Notes: generated by a model from the letters alone, not told the origin. 10,218 nt of DNA from an uncultured Bordetella sp. (GCA_937881145.1 CALGFL010000166.1:1-10218), one strand, 5' to 3'. Shown: positions 1-7,141, counted from the stretch's first letter. Translations and numbers: made by a program.

Positions 1-718
1 CCCATTGCGCCGACAGCGAATGGTCGCGCGTGACCACCGTCCAGCCGTCGGCCATGTTGCGGATTTCCTTGCGGCCGGCGTTGACCATGGGCTCGATGGT
101 GAAGATCATGCCGGGCACCAGTTTGATGCCCATGCCCGGCTTGCCGTAGTGCAGGATCTGCGGGTCCTGGTGAAAGCGCCGGCCCACGCCGTGGCCGCAG
201 TATTCGCGCACGATGGAAAAGCCGGCTGCCTCGCCGTGTTTCTGGATGGCATGGCCGATGTCGCCCAGCGTGGCGCCGGGGCGCACCTGCTCGATGCCCT
301 TCCACATGCATTCGAAAGTGATTTCGGTCAGGCGGCGAGACAGGATCGATTGCTCGCCCACGGCGTACATGCGGCTGGTATCGCCGAACCAGCCGTCCTT
401 GATGATGGTGACGTCCAGGTTGATGGAGTCGCCGTTCTTCAAGACCTTGTCGCCCGGGATGCCGTGGCAGACCACGTGGTTGACCGAGGTGCAGATGGCA
501 CCGGGGAAAGGCGGATAGCCCGGGGGCGCATAGCCCACCGTGGCCGACTTCACTTTGAGCTCGTCGGTGAGGTATTCCATGCACAGACGGTCGAGCTCGC
601 CAGTGGTGACGCCCGGTTTCACGAAAGGGGTAAGGTAGTCCAGGATGAGCGCTGCGTCCTGGCAGGCGGCGCGCATCTTGGCGAGGTCGGCGGGGTCGGT
701 GATGAGTTCGATTGCCAT
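1..718 (-). CDS. map: Type I methionine aminopeptidase (C-terminus cut by window edge)
   Basis: Removes the N-terminal methionine from nascent proteins in the cytoplasm, using a dinuclear metal centre. Reading the minus strand from ATG at 718-716 gives 239 codons (MAIELITDPADLAKM...) before the edge, against about 264 residues in E. coli Map. Four of the five metal ligands can be placed by family alignment: D102 (NLDVTI), D113 (FGDTS), H176 (CGHGVG) and E209 (FTIEPM). The catalytic His is H85 (VCHGIPGD). The last residues, SLSAQW, stop one codon before the position of the fifth ligand, normally a Glu in SAxxEHT, so it lies outside the window. No strong Shine-Dalgarno precedes the ATG; only a GGA about 7 nt upstream. 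The gene is divergent from rpsB, as in many proteobacteria. Nothing suggests a defect; the truncation is the window boundary. Confidence 0.96.
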   Translation of the reverse strand, partial: MAIELITDPADLAKMRAACQDAALILDYLTPFVKPGVTTGELDRLCMEYLTDELKVKSATVGYAPPGYPPFPGAICTSVNHVVCHGIPGDKVLKNGDSINLDVTIIKDGWFGDTSRMYAVGEQSILSRRLTEITFECMWKGIEQVRPGATLGDIGHAIQKHGEAAGFSIVREYCGHGVGRRFHQDPQILHYGKPGMGIKLVPGMIFTIEPMVNAGRKEIRNMADGWTVVTRDHSLSAQW

Positions 719-803
719 GGCGTGTCCAGCGGGATTTTTAACAATCCGCCCCCGTTTTTGGGGCCGGTTTTACAGCTCGTTCTGAGGCCTGGAGGCATAC
801 CAC

Positions 804-833
804 TTGAGGGTTTGCCCTGGAAAATAGTAGAAT
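804..833 (+). promoter_or_regulatory. Candidate sigma-70 promoter for rpsB-tsf
   Basis: TTGAGG at 804-809 (4 of 6 to TTGACA) and TAGAAT at 828-833 (5 of 6 to TATAAT) are separated by 18 bp. They lie in the only AT-rich part of the map-rpsB gap. The predicted start is near 840, leaving an rpsB leader of about 190 nt. A second reading of the same segment is TTGCCC at 812-817, 16 bp, then TATAGG at 834-839. The element type is likely right; the exact hexamers are inferred. Confidence 0.55.
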
Positions 834-837
834 TATA
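832..837 (-). promoter_or_regulatory. Candidate -10 element for map
   Basis: The minus strand reads a perfect TATAAT at 837-832, facing map. I see no convincing -35 at 16-18 bp spacing (minus-strand hexamers near 861-854 are CTCGGA-like), so recognition would rest on the -10. Transcription would start near 825 and give map a leader of about 107 nt. It overlaps the rpsB -10 on the other strand. Confidence 0.4.
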
Positions 838-839
838 GG

Positions 840-1029
840 CTTTCCGGCGTTTGATCCGAGGTTTTATCCCCAGGAAGGGGCCGAAATCCCCAGGGTGGAA
901 CCGAAACTTTAAGCGCCAAATCCCGCACCTTGCCAACCAGGGTGCCCGTCTGCCGATTGCAAATGAAGCGATTGTAGAAAAGCAGGTGGGTGCTGGCGAG
1001 CGTGCAAGTCCAAACCCTAGGAGAACATT
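840..1029 (+). promoter_or_regulatory. rpsB 5' leader with candidate regulatory structure
   Basis: About 190 nt without a gene lie between the predicted start and the rpsB ATG. The leader holds a stem-loop at 925-945: GCACCTTG pairs with CAGGGTGC around a CCAAC loop, 8 bp with one G-T wobble. It also has ATCCCCAGG at 866-874 and again at 886-894, with GGGG at 877-880 between them that can pair with either CCCC. CCAGGGTG occurs at 890-897 and 937-944. The leader ends with AGGAG at 1019-1023, six bases before the ATG. In E. coli, S2 represses its own operon through the rpsB leader; whether this leader does the same is inference. No T-tract follows the hairpin, so it is not an intrinsic terminator. 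Confidence 0.45.
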
Positions 1030-1776
1030 ATGTCCCTTATGCGCGAAATGCTCGAAGCCGGTGTCCACTTCGGTCACCAGACCCGTTACTGGAATCCGAA
1101 GATGGCTCCTTACATCTTCGGCAGCCGCAACAAGATTCACATCATCAACCTCGAAAAGACGGTTGAGAAGTACCTCGAAGCCAACAAGTTCGTGAAGCAG
1201 CTGGCTGCCCGCGGCGGCAACGTGCTGTTCGTCGGCACCAAGCGCGCTGCCCGCGAACTGATCGCATCCGAGGCTTCCCGCGCCGGCATGCCTTTTGTGG
1301 ACGCCCGCTGGCTCGGCGGCATGCTGACCAACTTCAAGACGGTCAAGACCTCGATCAAGCGCCTGAAAGACATGGAAGCCGTCGTCGCCGAAGGTGGCGC
1401 CGAGCGCATGATCAAGAAGGAAGGCCTGCTGTTCCAGCGCGAACTGGAAAAGCTGAACAAGTCGATCGGCGGCATCAAGGACATGACCACGCTGCCCGAC
1501 GCCCTGTTCGTGATCGATGTGGGCTACCACAAGATCGCCGTGGCTGAGGCCCGCACCCTGGGCATTCCGGTCGTGGCCGTGGTCGATACCAATCACGCTC
1601 CCGACGGCGTGGACTACATCATCCCCGGCAACGACGACTCGGCCAAGGCCATCGCGCTGTACGCCAAGGGCATTGCCGACGCCATCCTCGAAGGCCGCCA
1701 GCAGAACCTGAACGGCGTGGTCGAAGAGATCGAAGGTCAGGAAGAGTTCGTCGAAGTGCAGGACAATCAGGCCTAA
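1030..1776 (+). CDS. rpsB: 30S ribosomal protein S2
   Basis: Structural protein of the small ribosomal subunit, added late in 30S assembly; in enterobacteria it is also the autorepressor of rpsB-tsf. The product is 248 aa (E. coli 241), starting [20 protein letters not shown]. Family landmarks in order are the [20 protein letters not shown] segment (21-40), [10 protein letters not shown] (93-102), the S2 signature [19 protein letters not shown] (156-174) and [20 protein letters not shown] (182-201). The C-terminus is acidic ([14 protein letters not shown]), as is common for S2. ATG 1030 has a good AGGAG six bases upstream. The next gene is tsf, 138 bp downstream; the pair is a classical operon. 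Nothing is missing. Confidence 0.99.
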   Translation: MSLMREMLEAGVHFGHQTRYWNPKMAPYIFGSRNKIHIINLEKTVEKYLEANKFVKQLAARGGNVLFVGTKRAARELIASEASRAGMPFVDARWLGGMLTNFKTVKTSIKRLKDMEAVVAEGGAERMIKKEGLLFQRELEKLNKSIGGIKDMTTLPDALFVIDVGYHKIAVAEARTLGIPVVAVVDTNHAPDGVDYIIPGNDDSAKAIALYAKGIADAILEGRQQNLNGVVEEIEGQEEFVEVQDNQA

Positions 1777-1789
1777 GCCTGTCATGTCC

Positions 1790-1817
1790 GGCGGCCGGCC
1801 TGCATGGGCTGGCCGCC
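1790..1817 (+). promoter_or_regulatory. Stem-loop 1 between rpsB and tsf
   Basis: The arms GGCGGCCGGCC (1790-1800) and GGCTGGCCGCC (1807-1817) form an 11-bp stem with one G-T wobble and a TGCATG loop. It begins 13 nt after the rpsB stop codon. No T-run follows. Likely roles are 3'-end protection of rpsB mRNA or attenuation; this is inferred. Confidence 0.6.
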
Positions 1818-1855
1818 AGGGCAAGGCGCCGCGCCGCATGCCGGCGCCTTGCCCT
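1818..1855 (+). promoter_or_regulatory. Stem-loop 2 between rpsB and tsf
   Basis: A perfect 14-bp stem: positions 1818-1831 (AGGGCAAGGCGCCG) pair with 1842-1855 around a 10-nt loop. It abuts stem-loop 1 with no spacer, so the two could stack. Only a weak T-rich stretch (TATTTCT, 1864-1870) follows after a gap, so any termination would be partial. Confidence 0.65.
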
Positions 1856-1869
1856 CGCAGCAATATTTC

Positions 1870-1890
1870 TGCCCCGGCCAGTCCGGGGCA
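1870..1890 (+). promoter_or_regulatory. Stem-loop 3 between rpsB and tsf
   Basis: TGCCCCGG (1870-1877) pairs perfectly with CCGGGGCA (1883-1890) around CCAGT: 8 bp, 24 nt before the tsf ATG. Between stems 2 and 3 lies an AT-rich single-stranded spacer. Its ATATT (1863-1867) fits the RNase E preference RNWUU, so processing between the genes is possible but unproven. Confidence 0.55.
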
Positions 1891-1914
1891 TGTCTTACGA
1901 AATTTGGAGCAAAC

Positions 1915-2805
1915 ATGGCTGAAATTACCGCTGCCCTGGTCAAGGAACTGCGCGAAAAGACCGACGCGCCCATGATGGAATGCAAGAAGGCCCTGACCGA
2001 GGCCGCCGGCGACCTGGCCAAGGCTGAAGAGATCCTGCGCGTCAAGCTGGGCAACAAGGCCAGCAAGGCCGCCACCCGCGTCACCGCCGAAGGCCTTATC
2101 GGCCTGTACATCTCGGCCGACGGCAAGCAGGGCGCCGTGATCGAAATCAACTGCGAAACCGACTTCGTCGCCAAGAACGACGACTTCGTCGCATTCGTCA
2201 ACGGCCTGGCCAAGCTGGTCGCCGAGAAGAACCCCGCCGACGTGGCCGCGCTCAGCGCGCTGCCGTATGTGGGCCCCGCGGGCGAGAGCACGGTCGAAGC
2301 GACCCGCACCGCGCTGATCGGCAAGATCGGCGAAAACATGAGCATCCGCCGCTTCGAGCGCATCCAGACGCCCCACAAGCTCGCCAGCTACGTGCACGGC
2401 GGTCGCATCGGCGTATTGGTCGAGTTCGCCGGCGCCGACGAAGTGGGCAAGGACCTGGCCATGCATATCGCCGCGACCAAGCCCAAGGCGCTGAACGCCG
2501 ATGGCGTGCCCGCCGCCGACATCGCGACCGAGCGCTCGGTCGCCGAAGCCAAAGCTGCCGAGTCGGGCAAGCCCGCCGACATCGTCGCCAAGATGGTCGA
2601 CGGCTCGATCGCCAAGTTCCTGAAAGAAGTCACGCTGCTGTCGCAGCCCTTCGTCAAGAACGACAAGCAGACCGTCGAACAGATGCTCAAGGAAAAGAAC
2701 GCCTCGATCACCAAGTTCGTACTGTTCGTCGTGGGCGAAGGCATCGAGAAGAAAGTCACCGACTTCGCGGCCGAAGTGGCCGCCGCCGCTGCCGGCCAAG
2801 CCTGA
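1915..2805 (+). CDS. tsf: Translation elongation factor Ts
   Basis: Guanine-nucleotide exchange factor that releases GDP from EF-Tu in the cytoplasm. The product is 296 aa (E. coli 283). ATG 1915 has GGAG at 1906-1909, five bases upstream, and gives [20 protein letters not shown]. The same frame is open upstream to 1804, but those codons run through the stem-loops and have no Shine-Dalgarno, so they are excluded. The N-terminal signature [16 protein letters not shown] (12-27) and second signature [12 protein letters not shown] (78-89) are intact, including the TDF triplet (82-84) that contacts EF-Tu helix D. The core and coiled-coil region ends in [20 protein letters not shown]. Likely co-transcribed with rpsB. 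A probable terminator follows the stop codon. Confidence 0.99.
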   Translation: MAEITAALVKELREKTDAPMMECKKALTEAAGDLAKAEEILRVKLGNKASKAATRVTAEGLIGLYISADGKQGAVIEINCETDFVAKNDDFVAFVNGLAKLVAEKNPADVAALSALPYVGPAGESTVEATRTALIGKIGENMSIRRFERIQTPHKLASYVHGGRIGVLVEFAGADEVGKDLAMHIAATKPKALNADGVPAADIATERSVAEAKAAESGKPADIVAKMVDGSIAKFLKEVTLLSQPFVKNDKQTVEQMLKEKNASITKFVLFVVGEGIEKKVTDFAAEVAAAAAGQA

Positions 2806-2818
2806 TCCAGCAGTTCTG

Positions 2819-2882
2819 CGGGCCGGCGCGGGGGCGCCAGGGGCTGAAGGCCCGTACCCCGCCCCGGCCCGTTTCTTGTCTT
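2819..2882 (+). terminator. Probable intrinsic terminator of the rpsB-tsf unit
   Basis: CGGGCCGG (2819-2826) pairs with CCGGCCCG (2864-2871). After one C-C mismatch the stem continues for six more pairs (2828-2833 with 2857-2862). An inner hairpin, GGGC 2841-2844 with GCCC 2850-2853, caps it. The last stem base is followed directly by TTTCTTGTCTT (2872-2882). It starts 13 nt after the tsf stop codon. The tract has C and G interruptions, so read-through into pyrH is plausible. Confidence 0.65.
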
Positions 2883-2905
2883 ACACTTTCGTCGGAACCG
2901 TTCCC

Positions 2906-2910
2906 AGGGG
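2906..2910 (+). promoter_or_regulatory. Ribosome binding site that decides the pyrH start
   Basis: AGGGG lies 7 nt before ATG 2918 but only 1 nt before ATG 2912. The spacing favours the second ATG (MTSSRSY) over MPMTSSRSY and over an upstream in-frame TTG at 2876, which sits inside the terminator T-tract. Confidence 0.6.
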
Positions 2911-2917
2911 CATGCCT

Positions 2918-3637
2918 ATGACCAGCAGCAGATCGTACAACCGGGTTCTCCTCAAGCTTTCCGGCGAAGCCCTGATGGGCGAGGATGCCTTTGGCATCAA
3001 TCGCGGCACCATCGTGCGCATGACCCAGGAAATCGCCGAGGTCGCGTCCACCGGCATCGAACTGGCCATCGTCATCGGCGGCGGCAACATTTTCCGCGGC
3101 GTGGCCCCGGGGGCGCAGGGCATGGACCGCGCCACGGCCGACTACATGGGCATGATGGCCACCATCATGAACTCGCTGGCCCTGCAGGACGCCCTCAAAC
3201 ACCAGGGTGTCGACGCCCGCGTGCAATCGGCGCTGAACATCGAGCAGGTAGTCGAGCCTTACATCCGCCCCAAGGCGCTGCGTTATCTCGAAGAAGGCAA
3301 GGTCGTGATCTTCGCGGCCGGCACGGGCAACCCCTTTTTCACCACCGATACCGCGGCGGCGCTGCGCGGCGCCGAGATCGGCGCCGAGATCGTGCTCAAG
3401 GCCACCAAGGTCGACGGCATCTACAGCGCCGATCCCAACAAGGATCCCACCGCCACGCGCTATGCGCGCATCAGCTTCGACGAGGCCATCGTGCGCCGTC
3501 TCGAGGTGATGGACGCTACTGCGTTCGCGCTGTGCCGCGACCAGAAACTGCCCATCAAGGTGTTTTCGATCAACAAGCCGGGCGCGCTCAACCGCGTCGT
3601 GGCCGGTGAGGACGAAGGCACGCTGGTACACGTATAA
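2918..3637 (+). CDS. pyrH: UMP kinase (uridylate kinase)
   Basis: Phosphorylates UMP to UDP with ATP, feeding UTP/CTP and UDP-sugar synthesis; family members are hexamers activated by GTP and inhibited by UTP. The product is 239 aa (E. coli 241). It has the amino-acid-kinase fold: N-terminal [12 protein letters not shown] (10-21), the glycine loop IGGGNIFRG (53-61), [17 protein letters not shown] (77-93), the nucleotide-binding [13 protein letters not shown] (135-147) and [17 protein letters not shown] (161-177). The start is chosen from the AGGGG spacing. frr begins 11 nt after the stop, so the two are co-transcribed. The upstream terminator suggests some independence from rpsB-tsf. A TACACT at 2882-2887 might serve as a -10, but no -35 accompanies it. 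Confidence 0.98.
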   Translation: MTSSRSYNRVLLKLSGEALMGEDAFGINRGTIVRMTQEIAEVASTGIELAIVIGGGNIFRGVAPGAQGMDRATADYMGMMATIMNSLALQDALKHQGVDARVQSALNIEQVVEPYIRPKALRYLEEGKVVIFAAGTGNPFFTTDTAAALRGAEIGAEIVLKATKVDGIYSADPNKDPTATRYARISFDEAIVRRLEVMDATAFALCRDQKLPIKVFSINKPGALNRVVAGEDEGTLVHV

Positions 3638-3648
3638 AAGGAAACTCC

Positions 3649-4209
3649 ATGAGCGTTGCAGACATTCGCAAATCCGCCGACAGCCGGATGACCAAGTCGC
3701 TGGACACCCTCAAGTCCAACTTGTCCAAGCTGCGCACCGGCCGCGCGCACCCCAGCATCCTGGATCACGTGCAGGTCGAGTACTACGGCTCGCCGGTGCC
3801 GGTGGGTCAGGTGGCCAACCTGACCTTGGTCGATGCCCGCACGATCAGCGTGCAGCCGTATGAAAAGACCATGCTGCAGCCCATCGAAAAGGCCATCCGC
3901 GAGTCCGACCTGGGCCTCAATCCCATGTCGCTGGGCGACACCATCCGCGTGCCCATGCCCGCGCTCACCGAAGAGCGCCGCCGCGAGCTGACCAAGGTGG
4001 CGCGCAGCGAAGGCGAAGACGCCAAGGTGGCCGTGCGCAATCTGCGCCGGGATGCCAACGACAGCCTGAAGAAGCTGGTCAAGGACAAGACCATTTCCGA
4101 AGACGACGAGCGCCGCGCGCAGGACGACGTGCAAAAGCTCACCGATCGCTTCGTGGCCGACATCGACAAGCTGGTCGCGCAGAAAGAAGCCGAAATCATG
4201 ACGGTGTAA
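3649..4209 (+). CDS. frr: Ribosome recycling factor
   Basis: With EF-G it splits the post-termination ribosome so that subunits can be reused; cytoplasmic. The product is 186 aa (E. coli 185). The two-domain L shape can be read from the sequence: helix 1 (about 1-29), the small beta domain II (about 31-104, starting at [20 protein letters not shown] 28-47), then two long helices (105-185). Conserved segments are [13 protein letters not shown] (102-114) and [10 protein letters not shown] (129-138), whose arginines face 23S rRNA in known structures. ATG 3649 has AAGGA six bases upstream. It is 11 nt after pyrH and 37 nt before uppS. The sequence is regular and complete. Confidence 0.99.
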   Translation: MSVADIRKSADSRMTKSLDTLKSNLSKLRTGRAHPSILDHVQVEYYGSPVPVGQVANLTLVDARTISVQPYEKTMLQPIEKAIRESDLGLNPMSLGDTIRVPMPALTEERRRELTKVARSEGEDAKVAVRNLRRDANDSLKKLVKDKTISEDDERRAQDDVQKLTDRFVADIDKLVAQKEAEIMTV

Positions 4210-4246
4210 GCGGCGCTGCCGCGACGCCGGCGTGCTTCGACACACC

Positions 4247-5017
4247 ATGGCCACCAGTTCCACTCTCGCCGTGCCGCAGACCAGCGGCGTGCCGCGGCAC
4301 ATTGCCATCATCATGGATGGCAATGGCCGCTGGGCCACGCGCCGGCATCTGCCGCGTACGGCCGGCCACATCAAGGGCGTGCAGGCCGTGCGCCGCACGG
4401 TCGAGGCCTGCGGTCGCCTGGGCGTGCGCTATCTCACGCTGTTTGCCTTCAGCTCCGAGAACTGGCGCCGTCCGGCCGACGAGGTATCGCTTCTGATGCG
4501 GTTGTTCGTCAAGTCGCTCGAGCGCGAGGTCGTCAAGCTGGAAAAACAGGGTGTGCGCCTGCGCGTGGTGGGCGACCTTTCGCCTTTCGAACCGCGGCTG
4601 CAGGAGCTGATCCGCCAGGCCGAGGCGCGCACCGAGCACAACGATCAGCTGCATCTGTCGATCGCCGCCAATTACGGTGGCCGCTGGGACGTGCTGCAGG
4701 CCATGCGCGGCATGCTGCGGGCAGATCCCAGTCTGGCCGAGCATCCCGAACGCATCAATGAAAGCGCCTTGTCGGCGCATCTATCCATGCCCTGGGCGCC
4801 CGAACCCGACCTGTTCATCCGCACGGGCGGCGAGCAACGGATCTCGAATTTCCTGATTTGGCAGTTCGCCTATACCGAGCTGTACTTTACCGATACCTAC
4901 TGGCCCGATTTCGACCGAGCCTGCCTGGAAGAGGCCATCGCGTGGTATGGCGGACGCGAGCGCCGTTTCGGCCGGACCAGCGCGCAAGTGCTGGCGGCGC
5001 GTCGATCGCCACAGTGA
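4247..5017 (+). CDS. uppS: (2Z,6E)-farnesyl-diphosphate-specific undecaprenyl diphosphate synthase
   Basis: Condenses eight isopentenyl diphosphates onto farnesyl diphosphate, making the C55 carrier for peptidoglycan and surface polysaccharides; cytoplasmic, membrane-associated. The product is 256 aa from ATG 4247 (E. coli 253). Cis-prenyltransferase motifs are intact: [12 protein letters not shown] (19-30) with catalytic D24, PRTAGH (36-41), [11 protein letters not shown] (66-76), NYGGRWD (142-148), and [19 protein letters not shown] (188-206) with the arginine and serine that bind the pyrophosphate of IPP. The end [13 protein letters not shown] (210-222) is typical. A GTG at 4232 in the same frame would add five residues. 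Neither start has a recognisable Shine-Dalgarno, which suggests coupling to frr translation. The upstream and downstream gaps are 37 and 46 nt, so it is an operon member. Confidence 0.97.
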   Translation: MATSSTLAVPQTSGVPRHIAIIMDGNGRWATRRHLPRTAGHIKGVQAVRRTVEACGRLGVRYLTLFAFSSENWRRPADEVSLLMRLFVKSLEREVVKLEKQGVRLRVVGDLSPFEPRLQELIRQAEARTEHNDQLHLSIAANYGGRWDVLQAMRGMLRADPSLAEHPERINESALSAHLSMPWAPEPDLFIRTGGEQRISNFLIWQFAYTELYFTDTYWPDFDRACLEEAIAWYGGRERRFGRTSAQVLAARRSPQ

Positions 5018-5063
5018 TTCCCGTCGTGATCTCTCTCCACAGCCACCCGCAAGAGTTCTAGCG

Positions 5064-5921
5064 ATGTTACGCCAGCGCATCATTACCGCCGCCGTCCTGC
5101 TCGTCGTTTTGGCCGCGGCCGTGGCCGCGCCGCAGCCCATCTGGATGCTGGCGCTGCTGGCGCTGACGGCCGCCTGCGCGTGCTGGGAATGGCTGCGCCT
5201 GACGCTGCCCGAGCACGTGTCCGCGATCGTGCCGCGCCTGGTCGCCCTCGTCGTCTTGTGCTTTTTGATGGCCCTGGCCTGGATCTGGAGCTCTCCCATG
5301 GGCGGCGTGCTGCCGCAAGAGCTTCTGGCCAGCGGCGCCCTGGTCGTCGTCGTCAGTCTGATCTGGCTGATCTGCGCCACCACGGCGGTGGTGCGCGGCC
5401 GGGCCGATGCGCCGCCCGCCAGCATAGGCTGGTCGATATTCGCCGTGCTGGCGACCGTCTCGGCCTGGATCGTCCTGGCCGTGATGTACATGGCCTTCGG
5501 CCCCTTGTTCGTGCTGACGCTGCTGTTGCTGGTATGGGCCGCCGACATTTGCGCCTACTTCGGCGGCCGCAAGTTCGGCCGCCGCAAACTGGCGCCCAGG
5601 GTCAGTCCCGGCAAGACGGTCGAAGGCGCGCTCTGCGGCCTGCTGGGCGCGGTCGTGGTGACGCTGATCGGCGCCTGGTGGCCGGATACCTTCGGCTATA
5701 TGCTCGTCGACCGCTGGTCGGTCTGGGGCGCCATTCCCGTCGCGGCCATCCTTGGCGCGGTATCCATCATGGGCGATCTGTTCGAGTCGCTGCTCAAGCG
5801 GCGCGCCGGCGTCAAGGATTCCAGCGGCTTGCTGCCGGGTCACGGCGGCGTGTTCGACCGCATCGACGCCATCCTGCCGGTCGTGCCCATCGCGCTGCTG
5901 ATTTCGGGAGCCTTGTTTTGA
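5064..5921 (+). CDS. cdsA: Phosphatidate cytidylyltransferase (CDP-diglyceride synthase)
   Basis: Integral inner-membrane enzyme that makes CDP-diacylglycerol from phosphatidic acid and CTP, the branch point for all phospholipids. The product is 285 aa, the same as E. coli CdsA, with about eight hydrophobic segments starting with [16 protein letters not shown] (6-21). The family signature at residues 242-268 reads [11 protein letters not shown] then [16 protein letters not shown] and matches the S-x-x-KR-x4-KD...HGG-x-x-DR-x-D pattern at every fixed position. The polar loop [20 protein letters not shown] precedes it. ATG 5064 has AAGAG eight bases upstream and gives a membrane-start protein ([11 protein letters not shown]). 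The frame stays open farther upstream but overlaps uppS and has no ribosome site. The stop overlaps or nearly touches dxr. Confidence 0.97.
   Translation: MLRQRIITAAVLLVVLAAAVAAPQPIWMLALLALTAACACWEWLRLTLPEHVSAIVPRLVALVVLCFLMALAWIWSSPMGGVLPQELLASGALVVVVSLIWLICATTAVVRGRADAPPASIGWSIFAVLATVSAWIVLAVMYMAFGPLFVLTLLLLVWAADICAYFGGRKFGRRKLAPRVSPGKTVEGALCGLLGAVVVTLIGAWWPDTFGYMLVDRWSVWGAIPVAAILGAVSIMGDLFESLLKRRAGVKDSSGLLPGHGGVFDRIDAILPVVPIALLISGALF
5906..5910 (+). promoter_or_regulatory. Ribosome binding site inside cdsA, decides the dxr start
   Basis: GGGAG lies 7 nt before TTG 5918 and 13 nt before ATG 5924. The optimal spacing points to TTG. That start overlaps the cdsA stop as TTGA (5918-5921), the usual geometry for coupled translation. 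Confidence 0.5.
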
Positions 5922-7141
5922 CCATGCGACAAGCCACCGGGTCCCAGCGCGTCGTCGTGCTGGGTTCGACCGGTTCCATCGGCGTGAGCACGCTGGACGT
6001 CATTGCGCGGCATCCCGATCGGCTGCGGGTTCATGCCTTGTCGGCGAACAGCCGGATGGAAGACCTGGCCGGGCAGGCCGCGGCTTGCGGCGCGCCCGTG
6101 GTGCTGGTGCCCGACGACGCGGCGCGCGCGCGATTCGTCGCAGCCTGGCGCGGCGAGAACTTGCCCGAGATCCGGGTCGGCGCTCAGGCGCTGGCCGATA
6201 CGGTCGCCGAAGCCCAATGCGATATGGTCGTGGCGGCCATCGTCGGCGCAGCTGGCCTGCCGTCCGCCCTGGCGGCTGCGCGCGCCGGCAAGCGCATCCT
6301 GCTGGCCAACAAAGAGGCCCTGGTCGCGGCCGGCACGCTTTTCATGCAGGCCGTGCGCGACAGCGGCGCCGAACTGCTGCCGATAGACAGCGAGCACAAT
6401 GCGATCTTCCAGTGCCTGCCGCATCACGGTGTATCGGGCAATCGCGCCCATGCGCCTTCGGAGCCGGCCACGAGCGTGCGCCGACTGCTGCTGACGGCCT
6501 CGGGCGGGCCGTTCCGTCTGGCCGATCCCGCCGACCTGCAAAGCGTCACGCCTGCACAGGCCTGCGCCCATCCCAACTGGAGCATGGGCCGCAAGATTTC
6601 CGTCGATTCGGCGACCATGGTCAACAAGGGCCTGGAGGTGATCGAGGCGCACTGGCTGTTCGCCATGCCGCCCGAGCGCATCGAGGTGGTGATCCATCCG
6701 CAAAGCGTGGTGCATTCGCTGGTCGAGTATGTGGACGGCTCGGTGCTGGCACAGCTCGGCAATCCCGACATGCGCACGCCGATCTCCTACGGGCTGGGGT
6801 TTCCCGACCGCCTCGAGAGCGGCGTGGGCATGCTGGATCTGGCCCGCGTGGGGCGGCTGGATTTCGAAGAGCCGAACTTCGCGCGCTTTCCTTGCCTGCC
6901 TTTGTGCTTTGCCGCACTCAAGGCCGGGCAGGGCGCCTGCATCGCACTCAATGCGGCCAACGAGATCGCGGTGCAGGCCTTTCTCGAAGGCCGCCTGCCG
7001 TATACCTGGATCGCCCGGGTCATCGAGGCCTCGCTGGAGTGGCAGGCGGGTTGGCCATCTGCTACGCTGGGTTCTCTTGAAGACGTGCTGGCGGCGGATG
7101 CCGCGGTGCGCGCTTATGCCGGTAATCTAGGGTTGGCCTGA
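5918..7141 (+). CDS. dxr: 1-deoxy-D-xylulose 5-phosphate reductoisomerase
   Basis: Second step of the MEP isoprenoid pathway: NADPH-dependent rearrangement and reduction of DXP to MEP; cytoplasmic and metal-dependent. The product is 407 aa from TTG 5918, or 405 from ATG 5924 (E. coli 398). Seen in order: the NADPH loop GSTGSIG (16-22), [12 protein letters not shown] (128-139), [15 protein letters not shown] (154-168) with metal ligands D157 and E159, LTASGGPFR (192-200), and [20 protein letters not shown] (219-238) followed by LEVIEAHW, with ligand E240. The C-terminal domain carries [13 protein letters not shown] (344-356). The TTG start is preferred for its ribosome-site spacing and 4-nt overlap with cdsA; the ATG six bases on is the alternative. 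It supplies the precursor that UppS uses two genes upstream. A 219-bp gap follows. Confidence 0.97.
   Translation: MTMRQATGSQRVVVLGSTGSIGVSTLDVIARHPDRLRVHALSANSRMEDLAGQAAACGAPVVLVPDDAARARFVAAWRGENLPEIRVGAQALADTVAEAQCDMVVAAIVGAAGLPSALAAARAGKRILLANKEALVAAGTLFMQAVRDSGAELLPIDSEHNAIFQCLPHHGVSGNRAHAPSEPATSVRRLLLTASGGPFRLADPADLQSVTPAQACAHPNWSMGRKISVDSATMVNKGLEVIEAHWLFAMPPERIEVVIHPQSVVHSLVEYVDGSVLAQLGNPDMRTPISYGLGFPDRLESGVGMLDLARVGRLDFEEPNFARFPCLPLCFAALKAGQGACIALNAANEIAVQAFLEGRLPYTWIARVIEASLEWQAGWPSATLGSLEDVLAADAAVRAYAGNLGLA

Noticed and set aside
748..765. CCCC/GGGG hairpin with a T5 loop in the map-rpsB gap, possible terminator
   Set aside because: The stem is only 4 bp and the T-run is in the loop, not after the stem.
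5..838. Plus-strand open frame of 277 codons opposite map
   Set aside because: The minus strand encodes a clear methionine aminopeptidase with its metal ligands; this frame is its shadow and continues into the promoter region.
894..903. GGAACCG at 897-903, and again at 2894-2900, as sigma-E -35 elements
   Set aside because: No matching -10 (TCTGA/TCAAA type) at about 16 bp in either place, and the genes downstream are not typical sigma-E targets.
975..980. TAGAAA as a second rpsB -10 element
   Set aside because: No -35 at a proper distance (952-957 is GCCGAT); the upstream TAGAAT/TTGAGG pair is better.
619..2799. Minus-strand open frame of 726 codons, antisense to rpsB and tsf and overlapping the map start region
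   Set aside because: It lies opposite two certain genes, and its His/Gly/Asp/Leu-rich sequence is what antisense GC-rich codons give. It has no family motif, and the frame also runs through the divergent promoter region.
2876..2917. Earlier in-frame starts for pyrH (TTG 2876, ATG 2912)
   Set aside because: TTG 2876 lies in the terminator T-tract without a ribosome site, and ATG 2912 is only 1 nt from AGGGG. ATG 2918 has the right spacing and a protein of family length.
5180..5917. Extension of the dxr frame upstream through cdsA, which would suggest a much longer protein
   Set aside because: The added sequence is arginine-rich shadow of cdsA. The Rossmann loop GSTGSIG and ribosome site place the true start at 5918-5924.
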